DNA of 13,528 nucleotides from Prevotellaceae bacterium UBA3627 (GTDB lineage Bacteria > Bacteroidota > Bacteroidia > Bacteroidales > Bacteroidaceae), in contig DFLE01000009.1 in assembly GCA_002373375.1 (NCBI GenBank), positions 1 to 13,528 on the forward strand. Direction: 5' to 3'. Position numbers and translations under genes: made by a program. How positions within the stretch are numbered: position 1 is the stretch's first letter; each line of letters opens with the position of its first letter. Shown piece after piece: positions 7,344 to 13,528 of the stretch. The notes below the pieces were generated by a model. The model was given only the letters and a program-made list of their open reading frames with translations. It had not been told where the DNA came from and made no database searches.

Positions 7344-8857
7344 CCAAGCACCTCTATCGCTTTCTTTATTCTTTTCAGAGTCTCTTCCTTACCAAGGAAC
7401 GCAGAGATGTCAAACATACCAGGCCCCTTGCCCTCTCCTACCAGACACAGCCTGAAGGCGTTCATCACGTCACCCAGCTTGTAACCTTTCTCCTCTATCC
7501 ACTGCCTTACAACAGGCTCCTGGCCCTCTATGGAGAAGTCGCTGATGCCTTCCAATACCGTTGCCAGCTCACCCATAACCTCGGCAGAGTTCTCTTTCCA
7601 ACGTTTGTTGACGGTCTTCTCATCATACTGCGTCGGTGGGATGAAGAAGAAAGAACACAGCGGCCATAACTCGCTGACGAAATTAACTCTGTCTTTCATC
7701 ATCTCCACGACCTTGGTTATCCTCTCAAGTGAGGTCTCTATACCATTGTTTGCAACAACAGGAGCAAACATACGTGCCACCTCGTCAGCTGACTTGCGGA
7801 GCAGGTACTCATGATTAAACCATATTCCCTTCTTATAGTCAAACTTGGCTCCTGCCTTTGAGCAGTGTGATATGTCGAAAGCCTTTACCAACTCGTCAAG
7901 CGAGAATATCTCCTGCTCTGTACCTGGATTCCAACCCAACAAGGCGAGGAAATTAACCAGTGCCTCGGGGAAGTAACCGCTCTCACGGAATCCTGAGCTT
8001 ACCTCTCCTGTCTTAGGGTCATGCCACTCCAATGGGAACACCGGGAAGCCAAGGCGGTCACCGTCACGCTTAGAAAGTTTTCCCTTACCCTCTGGCTTCA
8101 GCAACAGCGGCAGGTGAGCGAACTGGGGCATTGTATCTTCCCATCCAAATGCACGATAAAGCAATACATGAAGCGGTGCACTTGGCAGCCACTCCTCACC
8201 ACGTATCACATGGGTTATCTCCATCAGGTGGTCATCAACGATATTAGCCAAATGATAGGTTGGCAACTCATCAGCGCTCTTATACAACACCTTGTCATCA
8301 AGTATATCAGTCTTAATGCGCACCTCGCCACGTATCATGTCGTTAACGAGGACTTCCTGACCGCCTTCTATCTTGAAACGAACGACATACTGCTTACCAT
8401 CCTTGATTAACTCATCAACCTCCTCTGGCGAAAGTGTCAGAGAGTTACGCATCAAACCACGCGTACGGGCATCATACTGGAAATTCTGTATCTCATTACG
8501 TTTTGCCTCCAGTTCCTCTGGCGTATCAAACGCGATGTATGCTTTTCCTGCATCAAGCAGTTGCTTTACATATGTCTTATATATATCGCGGCGCTCACTT
8601 TGGCGATAAGGTCCTTTATCTCCACCGAACGAAACGCCTTCGTCAAAAGTAATACCCAACCAACGGAAAGACTCTATAATATACTCTTCTGCTCCTGGTA
8701 CAAAACGTGTAGAGTCTGTATCCTCTATCCTGAATATCATCTCACCTCCATGCTGCTTGGCAAAGAGATAGTTAAACAATGCTGTACGCACGCCTCCTAT
8801 ATGAAGCGCGCCTGTAGGACTCGGTGCAAAACGCACCCTTACTTTCCTGTTACCCAT
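7340..8857 (-). CDS. gltX: Glutamyl-tRNA synthetase
   Basis: This 505-residue class I aminoacyl-tRNA synthetase charges tRNA-Glu with glutamate in the cytosol. The Rossmann fold opens with RFAPSPTGALHIGG, where HIGG (19-22) is the HIGH motif. KLSKR (260-264) is the KMSKS motif. FRIEDTD (42-48) is the typical glutamate-binding region, and the C-terminal alpha-helical part is the anticodon-binding domain. It is the first gene of the leftward six-gene run. The ATG at 8855-8857 is the first in frame with the conserved N-terminus, and no strong Shine-Dalgarno site is present. A candidate promoter lies about 65 bases upstream (8924-8953). Confidence 0.96.
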   Translation of the reverse strand: MGNRKVRVRFAPSPTGALHIGGVRTALFNYLFAKQHGGEMIFRIEDTDSTRFVPGAEEYIIESFRWLGITFDEGVSFGGDKGPYRQSERRDIYKTYVKQLLDAGKAYIAFDTPEELEAKRNEIQNFQYDARTRGLMRNSLTLSPEEVDELIKDGKQYVVRFKIEGGQEVLVNDMIRGEVRIKTDILDDKVLYKSADELPTYHLANIVDDHLMEITHVIRGEEWLPSAPLHVLLYRAFGWEDTMPQFAHLPLLLKPEGKGKLSKRDGDRLGFPVFPLEWHDPKTGEVSSGFRESGYFPEALVNFLALLGWNPGTEQEIFSLDELVKAFDISHCSKAGAKFDYKKGIWFNHEYLLRKSADEVARMFAPVVANNGIETSLERITKVVEMMKDRVNFVSELWPLCSFFFIPPTQYDEKTVNKRWKENSAEVMGELATVLEGISDFSIEGQEPVVRQWIEEKGYKLGDVMNAFRLCLVGEGKGPGMFDISAFLGKEETLKRIKKAIEVLG

Positions 8858-8923
8858 TATTCTATTCCGTTATAATATATAAGTTCTTTATATGTTTTTA
8901 TACCTCAAATAAATAAATTGCTA

Positions 8924-8953
8924 CAAAGTTAACAAAAAAAAAGCATATTTCAG
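8924..8953 (-). promoter_or_regulatory. Candidate Bacteroidetes promoter for gltX operon
   Basis: The minus strand has TAACTTTG (8924-8931), a full match to the -7 consensus TAnnTTTG. At 19 bases upstream it has CTG (8951-8953) in place of TTG, so the -33 element is imperfect. Predicted transcription would leave a leader of roughly 60 bases before the gltX ATG. The match is inferred by eye only. Confidence 0.45.
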
Positions 8954-8971
8954 TAAATATTATTTCTTTTC

Positions 8972-9002
8972 TTTGAAAAAGAGATATTTTTTTGTATTTT
9001 TG
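8972..9002 (+). promoter_or_regulatory. Consensus Bacteroidetes primary-sigma promoter for pgpH operon
   Basis: TTTG at 8972-8975 is followed after 19 bases by TATTTTTG at 8995-9002, matching TTTG-N19-TAnnTTTG exactly. Transcription should start within about 5-10 bases, giving a short leader of about 20 bases before the ATG at 9029. The surrounding 8858-9028 region is very AT-rich and holds no gene or RNA that I can see. Confidence 0.8.
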
Positions 9003-9028
9003 CACCATTAATCAATACAATACAAGCC

Positions 9029-11122
9029 ATGGCAATGGAAAATGTCAACACGGAACAAGCTTCCAGTGTTATCTCTTTCTTTAAGACTTCTCTGACTATT
9101 ATATTATCTGTAACATTAATTGTGTTAGTCATGCCTAACACAGAGAAACCACGTCTTACCTATGAGTTAGGCAACCCGTGGACCAGTCCCCAATTGATTT
9201 CTCCCGGAGAGATACTTATCAAGAAAGACCCGAAAATCCTGGAGCAAGAGCAGAACGAAGCTATAAAGAACGAATACATCCCATATTATTCTATAAGCCA
9301 CAGCATTGCCGAGACACAGATAAACGCTTTCAGGAAGCAGTACGAGAAAGGCATACCAGGCATATCAGCATATTGCATACAGTCTTTGGCCGATATCATG
9401 TCGCAGATGTATGAGCAAGGCATTATGGCTCAAGATGACTATACCTCGCTTCTTGGCAATGACAGTCTCAGCCAGATACTGGTTATTGACAACAACATTG
9501 CCACAAAGAAATATGTAAAGGAATGTCTCTCGGTAAAAAAAGCATACGAAAACCTGTTCAAGGACAAAAGAGTGGAAAAGGAGAAAGCTCTTTTGATGCA
9601 GTATAACCTTAACGAGTTCATTGTGCCTAATGTGATATTCGACGCCGACAGAAGTGAACAGTCCAAACATGACATTCTGGCCACAATCCCTACAAACTCT
9701 GGAATAATCAAACCGGGACAGGAGATTATCAACCGTGGTGACATCATAACAGATGAGAAAGCCAAGATGATTGACAGCTATAATGACTTCATAGACGTAC
9801 AATCATCCAATAACACAGTCAACATTCTCAGGACAAACGGCATACAATGGCTGTATGTCATGACGCTCTTCCTGCTCATGATGTTATACATGCAGTTCTT
9901 CAGAAGCGACTATCTAACCAAGAAGAGGTCGCTGAACATGCTTTTCTTCCTAATCACAGCCTTTGCCGTTCTAAATTCTGTCATTGTCCATTTTGACCCG
10001 CGTAACATATATATACTGCCTATATGTCTTGTTCCTATGTTCATACGAGTCTTCCTTGACTCACGTACTGCTTTCATGGCACATATAATCACCGTCCTCA
10101 TCTGCTCTGCCGTAGTCAGCGAGAAGTTTGACTATATATATGTACAGACCATAGCAGGCGTTGTAACTATATGTGGTTTGAGAACCATAGCCAAACGCTC
10201 CAAGATGTTTGTCAACGCCATATATATCACGATAGCATGCTTGCTGTCCTACACTCTCATCAAATTCCTGGGCAACAAGGATATCACCTTTGACACGCTG
10301 CGTCATTCCTACATTACGATTTTCGTCAACGGCATACTGTTACTGCTGGCTTATCCGCTGATGTTCTTCGTGGAACGTCTGTTTGGCTTTATATCTCCAG
10401 TAACACTCATAGAACTCTCTGACACCAACCGCGGCATCTTGCGCGAACTGTCCGAGAGGGCTCCCGGCACATTCCAACATTCTATCATGGTCGGAAACCT
10501 TGCCGCGGCAATAGCATCCGAAATCGGAGCTAAAAGCCTTATGGTACGTACCGGTGCCCTGTATCATGACATTGGCAAACTGAGACGCCCAACTTTCTTC
10601 ACAGAAAACCAGTCAGGACTGAATCCTCACACCAGACTCACGCCACAAGCAAGCGCCAAAGTTATCATTTCACATATCAGCGATGGCATTGAGAAAGCGA
10701 AAGAGAACGGTGTACCCGATGTGTTGCGTAACTTCATCCTCACGCACCATGGCAACGGTGTTACTAAATATTTCTACAATGTGTATAAAAACGAACATCC
10801 TAATGAGGATATCGACGATACGCCTTTCCGCTATCCCGGCCCTAACCCTTTCTCAAAGGAGCAGGCTATACTGATGATGGCTGATGCCGTGGAGGCAGCC
10901 TCTCGCTCGTTATCACAATATAATGAGGAGACCATCACAGAACTTGTCAACAAGATTATCGACTCACAAGTAGCCGATGGCTTTTTCAATGACTGCCCTA
11001 TAACATTCAAAGACATAACCACCGCAAAGCGCATATTGATAGAGAAACTTGGAGCTATATACCATCCACGAATACAATACCCCGAACTTACCACCAACAA
11101 AGAAACACCCGAGATACAATGA
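9029..11122 (+). CDS. pgpH: 7TM-HD family phosphodiesterase, predicted c-di-AMP hydrolase (PgpH type)
   Basis: This 697-residue membrane protein has one N-terminal helix (about 20-35), an extracytoplasmic 7TMR-HDED-type domain (about 40-270), a cluster of hydrophobic helices (about 272-450) and a cytoplasmic HD domain. Metal ligands are visible as His484 (FQHS), His513-Asp514 (YHDIGKL), His549 (ISHI), His573-574 (THHG) and Asp619 (ADAVEA). The layout is that of PgpH/YqfF, which cleaves cyclic di-AMP in Firmicutes; the same activity here is inferred from the family. The ATG at 9029 fits the predicted promoter, and Met3 at 9035 is an alternative. The stop overlaps the next gene's start by 4 bases, making this the first gene of a coupled cassette with an unknown protein and a cobalamin adenosyltransferase. 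A c-di-AMP synthase (DisA/CdaA type) is not in the window. Confidence 0.9.
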   Translation: MAMENVNTEQASSVISFFKTSLTIILSVTLIVLVMPNTEKPRLTYELGNPWTSPQLISPGEILIKKDPKILEQEQNEAIKNEYIPYYSISHSIAETQINAFRKQYEKGIPGISAYCIQSLADIMSQMYEQGIMAQDDYTSLLGNDSLSQILVIDNNIATKKYVKECLSVKKAYENLFKDKRVEKEKALLMQYNLNEFIVPNVIFDADRSEQSKHDILATIPTNSGIIKPGQEIINRGDIITDEKAKMIDSYNDFIDVQSSNNTVNILRTNGIQWLYVMTLFLLMMLYMQFFRSDYLTKKRSLNMLFFLITAFAVLNSVIVHFDPRNIYILPICLVPMFIRVFLDSRTAFMAHIITVLICSAVVSEKFDYIYVQTIAGVVTICGLRTIAKRSKMFVNAIYITIACLLSYTLIKFLGNKDITFDTLRHSYITIFVNGILLLLAYPLMFFVERLFGFISPVTLIELSDTNRGILRELSERAPGTFQHSIMVGNLAAAIASEIGAKSLMVRTGALYHDIGKLRRPTFFTENQSGLNPHTRLTPQASAKVIISHISDGIEKAKENGVPDVLRNFILTHHGNGVTKYFYNVYKNEHPNEDIDDTPFRYPGPNPFSKEQAILMMADAVEAASRSLSQYNEETITELVNKIIDSQVADGFFNDCPITFKDITTAKRILIEKLGAIYHPRIQYPELTTNKETPEIQ

Positions 11123-11598
11123 CACCTTTCCATTTCTCTCTTCATCGCTGGTGGCAGAATATGGGCTTTGGCATACAGTCAAAGACGGACTTTAATTTCC
11201 TGAATGACATAATACGTGAGACTCATCCGTATTACATATACAACGTCCTGAAGACATCATACCCACAATACAGCAACAAGGAACACAAGCGCGCACAACT
11301 GCTATACAGGCTGTGTTACAACCTCCGAAATGAAGAACTGTATCTCACTGGCCACTATTCTGACTTAGAGAAGTACGCCATATGTGAAGCTCTTATATGC
11401 ACGCCTACATTCCATCATATAATACCAGACATAAAACAGGACTGTGTTTACATAGTAAAAGATATCAACAAAGAAAACAAAACATATTGGGAAGAACTTA
11501 TCCGGCAAAACACCGTAACCTTTGACATGGTCAACATCGGCATAGCCTTCACTTACAGTAACCGTTACCCTGAACACTATAAAATACTGAGCAGATGA
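11119..11598 (+). CDS. Conserved-looking protein of unknown function, coupled to pgpH
   Basis: I do not recognise a named family for this 159-residue protein. It has no signal peptide or membrane segment and should be cytosolic. It is rich in Tyr, His and Trp. The N-terminus has RWWQNMGFGIQS followed by an alternating polar/hydrophobic region. The middle has a Leu/Tyr-rich stretch (ELYLTGHYSDLEKYAI, about 74-89) and the C-terminus reads VTFDMVNIGIAF then RYPEHYKI. No catalytic signature stands out. Its ATG overlaps the pgpH stop (ATGA at 11119-11122) and its own TGA overlaps the next ATG (11595-11598), so it is probably translated in step with both partners. Codon use resembles that of its neighbours, arguing for a real, long-resident gene. 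A role linked to c-di-AMP or cobalamin is suggested by position only. Confidence 0.85.
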   Translation: MTPFHFSLHRWWQNMGFGIQSKTDFNFLNDIIRETHPYYIYNVLKTSYPQYSNKEHKRAQLLYRLCYNLRNEELYLTGHYSDLEKYAICEALICTPTFHHIIPDIKQDCVYIVKDINKENKTYWEELIRQNTVTFDMVNIGIAFTYSNRYPEHYKILSR

Positions 11599-12215
11599 AA
11601 CTTACCACCATTTACACAAAGACAGGAGACCGTGGATTAACTTCCCTCGTCGGAGGCATACGCGTATCTAAAGACTCTGTAAGAATTGAGGCTTATGGTA
11701 CCATAGACGAGCTTTCGTCACATATCGGGCTCCTTAACTCTCTCATACAGAAGGAACGCTCAACACTCCCTTCTGAACACCCTGATGTCATTACTCAGAT
11801 ACAATCACGTAACGAACAGATACAGAATACTCTTTTTAACATATCAACATATCTTGCAACAGACATCACACAGACTGCTGTGCCGTCCTCTGCAAAAATA
11901 TCTCATGATGTAATAGATGTGTTAGAGCACGACATTGATACTATAAACGCCTCACTGCCTACTCTTAACAGCTTTATTCTCCCCGGAGGAAACATACTTG
12001 CATCCCAATGCCATGTATGCCGCACGGTATGCAGACGCGCTGAAAGAAGAATAGTATCACTCGCATCTTCTTTACCAGAAGATAACACAGAGAAATTCAA
12101 TATGGATATAATACGATATGTTAACCGACTATCCGACTATCTGTTCGTTCTCTCAAGAAAATTAAATTTTCTTTACAATACAGAAGAAAAAATATGGAAA
12201 AACTCTTGCAAATAA
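11595..12215 (+). CDS. Cob(I)alamin adenosyltransferase, PduO type
   Basis: This 206-residue four-helix-bundle enzyme moves the adenosyl group of ATP to cob(I)alamin or cob(I)yrinic acid diamide to form coenzyme B12. Family hallmarks are the N-terminal TKTGDRGLTSLVGG (ATP binding, about 8-21), RIEAYGTIDELSS (about 30-42), FILPGG (127-132), CRTVCRRAERR (142-152) and YVNRLSDYLFVLSR (175-188). The length is normal for PduO/MMAB-type enzymes. Its start overlaps the preceding stop by 4 bases, so the sequence leaves no room for its own cobalamin riboswitch. In these bacteria the product would serve B12-dependent enzymes such as methylmalonyl-CoA mutase, which is family knowledge and not seen here. 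A consensus promoter for the next gene overlaps its last codons. Confidence 0.93.
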   Translation: MKLTTIYTKTGDRGLTSLVGGIRVSKDSVRIEAYGTIDELSSHIGLLNSLIQKERSTLPSEHPDVITQIQSRNEQIQNTLFNISTYLATDITQTAVPSSAKISHDVIDVLEHDIDTINASLPTLNSFILPGGNILASQCHVCRTVCRRAERRIVSLASSLPEDNTEKFNMDIIRYVNRLSDYLFVLSRKLNFLYNTEEKIWKNSCK

Positions 12216-12235
12216 GAAATTTTATTGTATCTTTG
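12206..12235 (+). promoter_or_regulatory. Consensus Bacteroidetes promoter for the DUF2795 gene
   Basis: TTG at 12206-12208 is followed after exactly 19 bases by TATCTTTG at 12228-12235, a full match to TTG-N19-TAnnTTTG. The -33 element lies inside the last codons of the adenosyltransferase gene. The expected leader before the ATG at 12313 is about 70 bases, AT-rich, with no clear hairpin and no Shine-Dalgarno site. Confidence 0.8.
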
Positions 12236-12312
12236 CACTGCAAATAAACAGAAAAAAACAATCATCTACAGTTAAACCTATTTCCGTTAAATTAATATCA
12301 TATTATTTAACT

Positions 12313-12534
12313 ATGTATTGGACACTAGAATTAGCATCAAAGTTAGAAGACGCCCCATGGCCAGCAACTAAAGAAGAACTGCTTGACTATGCCGTTCGCA
12401 GTGGCATCTCACTTGAGGTAATAGAAAATCTAGAGGAACTTGAAGACGAAGGAGATGTATATGACTCCATAGAAGATATATGGCCTGACTATCCCACAAA
12501 AGAAGATTTTCTTTTCGATGAAGAGGAGTATTAA
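12313..12534 (+). CDS. Small acidic DUF2795 family protein
   Basis: This complete 73-residue protein opens MYWTLELASKLEDAPWPA and closes with WPDYPTKEDFLFDEEEY, which I recognise as the form of DUF2795 very strongly conserved in Bacteroidales. The middle, KEELLDYAVRSG...LEVIENLEEL, looks like two short helices. I count 24 Asp/Glu against 4 Lys/Arg, so the protein is highly acidic. There is no signal or membrane segment. The function is unknown: small size, charge and its own strong promoter suggest an abundant cytosolic factor, perhaps binding a basic protein or nucleic-acid machinery, but this is speculation. It is transcribed from the promoter at 12206-12235, with possible read-through from the adenosyltransferase because no terminator separates them, and it ends at the hairpin at 12556-12607. 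Confidence 0.9.
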   Translation: MYWTLELASKLEDAPWPATKEELLDYAVRSGISLEVIENLEELEDEGDVYDSIEDIWPDYPTKEDFLFDEEEY

Positions 12535-12549
12535 ATACTCCTGATAATC

Positions 12550-12607
12550 AAAAAGACAAACGTCCCAGAACAGAACTTTTAATCTGTACTGAGACGTTTG
12601 TTTTTTT
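12550..12607. terminator. Long bidirectional Rho-independent terminator
   Basis: A 13-base arm (12556-12568) pairs with 12589-12601 with one mismatch (C12565 opposite A12592). An inner 5-base stem ACAGA/TCTGT (12570-12574 with 12583-12587) extends it beyond an A-A mismatch, leaving an 8-base loop. Seven T's follow on the plus strand (12601-12607), and five A's at 12550-12554 provide a T-tract on the minus strand. It sits between the convergent DUF2795 and redox-protein genes and can end transcription from both sides. Confidence 0.88.
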
Positions 12608-12652
12608 ACTATGTTTTTATCATTTTCACTTATATCTCTACTCTATAGCTCT

Positions 12653-13285
12653 TCATCTCTTTTCTACTGTAGAAACATGAAAAACATTATTCCACGGCTG
12701 TACCGTAGCAGTCTGTATATCTCCATTATTATACAACACCTCTATAACTTTCTGCACAGCACACAAGTTGCATCCATCGCAGTGATCAAAATGGTACTTT
12801 CCATATATATCCCCACATTTCACAGTTCCTTCTTGTTTTTTTAAAGCCTCAAAAACCTCCGCAGCCATCTTCTGGTGCAGTTTCTTGTCACCGCTGGCAT
12901 ACATACCGAGTGCCATGATTGCACCGCTCAGGGCACCGCAGGTTCCCTCGGAGAAGGTATGGCCTATGCCACCCGAAAATGAGTCTGACAATCCTCTTAG
13001 CTGCCGTTCACTATACACGGTGCCCCCCAGCGTAGCACAGATAGCTGTAAGCGACAGAGATGCGCAACCGTAGTGCTGCCCGTATCGTGATACTAACTGC
13101 CGCTTAACCTCTGCCTTCAGCGAATCAAGTGATTGGTGTTGACTTGTCGCCTGAAACACCGACGGATTAGCATATCTTACAGAGTCTATATTTACAGCAA
13201 GCCTTACCGTGTCGGTTTTTACCTCTGCCAACAATGTCTGTGCCGGCAGAAACCCCGTAAGTGCTATCAATAAATTCCCTTTCAT
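12653..13285 (-). CDS. Probably exported C_GCAxxG_C_C family redox protein
   Basis: This is a 210-residue protein starting at the ATG at 13283-13285. That start has a strong AGGAGGTG eight bases upstream; a TTG 33 bases earlier keeps the frame open but has no such site. Residues 1-20 look like a Sec signal peptide (positive N-terminus, hydrophobic core, probable cut after LLA). The mature part has the pattern of the putative redox-active C_GCAxxG_C_C family: GCAS (Cys74), Cys83, FSGGIGHTFSEGTCGALSGA (Cys116), then Cys157 and the cluster HCDGCNLC (Cys169, 172, 175). Seven cysteines could form disulfides or hold a metal or iron-sulfur centre; no biochemical role is known to me. Most family members I know lack an obvious signal, so export is notable. 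The gene converges on the DUF2795 gene and shares its terminator. No consensus promoter was found upstream. Confidence 0.82.
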   Translation of the reverse strand: MKGNLLIALTGFLPAQTLLAEVKTDTVRLAVNIDSVRYANPSVFQATSQHQSLDSLKAEVKRQLVSRYGQHYGCASLSLTAICATLGGTVYSERQLRGLSDSFSGGIGHTFSEGTCGALSGAIMALGMYASGDKKLHQKMAAEVFEALKKQEGTVKCGDIYGKYHFDHCDGCNLCAVQKVIEVLYNNGDIQTATVQPWNNVFHVSTVEKR

Positions 13286-13291
13286 AATCTT

Positions 13292-13299
13292 CACCTCCT
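13292..13299 (-). promoter_or_regulatory. Strong Shine-Dalgarno site deciding the start of the redox protein
   Basis: The minus strand reads AGGAGGTG, nearly a full complement of the 16S rRNA tail, six bases before the ATG at 13283-13285. It favours this Met over the upstream in-frame TTG (13316-13318) and is stronger than any other ribosome site in the window. Confidence 0.7.
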
Positions 13300-13312
13300 T
13301 TAATTTATTTAC

Positions 13313-13469
13313 ACTCAACTTTCTGAAGTAGTCAAGTAGACAGTAGTTAAGTAGTTAAGACAATACAGAATACCTCAGCATGAGCCTTGGTTCGTCAATA
13401 AACAGCAAATAGCCAGCGTAATGTCTTAACTCCTTTACTTCTTTACTCCTGAAGACTAAGAAGTTGAGT
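13313..13469. repeat. Inverted-repeat element with arms of degenerate 8-base units
   Basis: Outer ends are a perfect 9-base inverted pair, ACTCAACTT (13313-13321) and AAGTTGAGT (13461-13469). Inner arms pair over 14 bases with one mismatch (13353-13366 with 13418-13431). Each arm is a run of related units: AGTAGTCA, AGTAGAC, AGTAGTTA, AGTAGTTA on the left, and on the complementary strand of the right arm GGAGTAA, AGAAGTAA, AGGAGTTA. The core of about 50 bases (13367-13417) includes a small palindrome CTCA-GCA-TGAG. It occupies most of the 214-base gap upstream of the redox gene and could be a small non-autonomous mobile repeat, a folded RNA or a regulatory site. No coding capacity is seen in it. 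Confidence 0.65.
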
Positions 13470-13499
13470 ACAAGCGAAACTTAAATAATTAACGTTTCT

Positions 13500-13528
13500 A
13501 TGAAAACCTTTGTCTTTCCGCAGCCCCT
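13500..13528 (+). CDS. Possible start of a gene cut by the right edge
   Basis: An ATG at 13500-13502 opens a frame beginning MKTFVFPQP that is still open at the window end, only nine full codons. No Shine-Dalgarno site or well-spaced promoter precedes it. Orientation away from the redox gene makes a divergent gene plausible, but too little is present to name a product. Confidence 0.3.

Noticed and set aside
11400..11640. Possible cobalamin riboswitch before the adenosyltransferase
   Set aside because: The upstream region is fully coding for the 159-residue protein, the two genes overlap by 4 bases, and no B12-box-like segment was seen.
13286..13318. Upstream in-frame TTG start adding 11 residues to the redox protein
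   Set aside because: The strong AGGAGGTG lies inside this extension and is ideally spaced for the ATG at 13283-13285. The extension would also spoil the signal peptide.
13464..13497. TTG plus TAACGTTT as a promoter for the plus-strand frame at 13500
   Set aside because: The spacing is 23 bases, the last base of the -7 box does not match, and the box almost touches the ATG, leaving no leader.
13286..13499. Consensus promoter for the redox gene
   Set aside because: No CAAAnnTA (minus-strand TAnnTTTG) occurs here; the nearest, CAAATAGC at 13406-13413, does not fit.

Overview
The window looks like a chromosomal stretch from a Bacteroidales bacterium, probably Prevotellaceae. Three things support this: two matches to the Bacteroidetes promoter (TTG, 19 bases, TAnnTTTG), a Kdo transferase (Gram-negative lipid A core), and a GH2/GH28 glycan-degrading pair typical of these gut or oral anaerobes. 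The genus is inferred from family resemblance only.

Left part (1-8857), all on the minus strand. Six genes run without a gap longer than 40 bases, in transcription order: gltX (glutamyl-tRNA synthetase), waaA (Kdo transferase), metY (O-acetylhomoserine sulfhydrylase), a YifB/ComM-type AAA ATPase, a secreted GH2 glycosidase, and a secreted GH28 pectinase-like enzyme cut by the window edge. The first four are housekeeping genes. The last two are exported sugar-cleaving enzymes of visibly higher G+C, as if a carbohydrate-utilisation pair had been added behind a core operon. The GH28 keeps its catalytic aspartates but has Gly where the family normally has His.

Centre (8858-9028). An AT-rich divergent intergenic region with a consensus promoter for the rightward genes and a weaker candidate for gltX.

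Right part (9029-12534), plus strand. A 7TM-HD phosphodiesterase (PgpH type, predicted to hydrolyse c-di-AMP), an unrecognised 159-residue protein and a PduO-type cobalamin adenosyltransferase are joined by two ATGA overlaps, so they are probably translationally coupled. A small, very acidic DUF2795 protein follows with its own consensus promoter. A long hairpin with T-tracts on both strands closes the unit and faces the convergent next gene.

Right end (12653-13528). A minus-strand gene encodes a probably exported cysteine-rich protein of the C_GCAxxG_C_C redox family with a strong Shine-Dalgarno site. Upstream of it lies a roughly 157-base inverted-repeat element whose arms are built from degenerate 8-base units. 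The first codons of a possible plus-strand gene touch the right edge. No tRNA, rRNA, CRISPR array, transposase or phage gene was seen. The most open questions are the coupled unknown protein at 11119-11598, the His-less GH28 and the inverted-repeat element.
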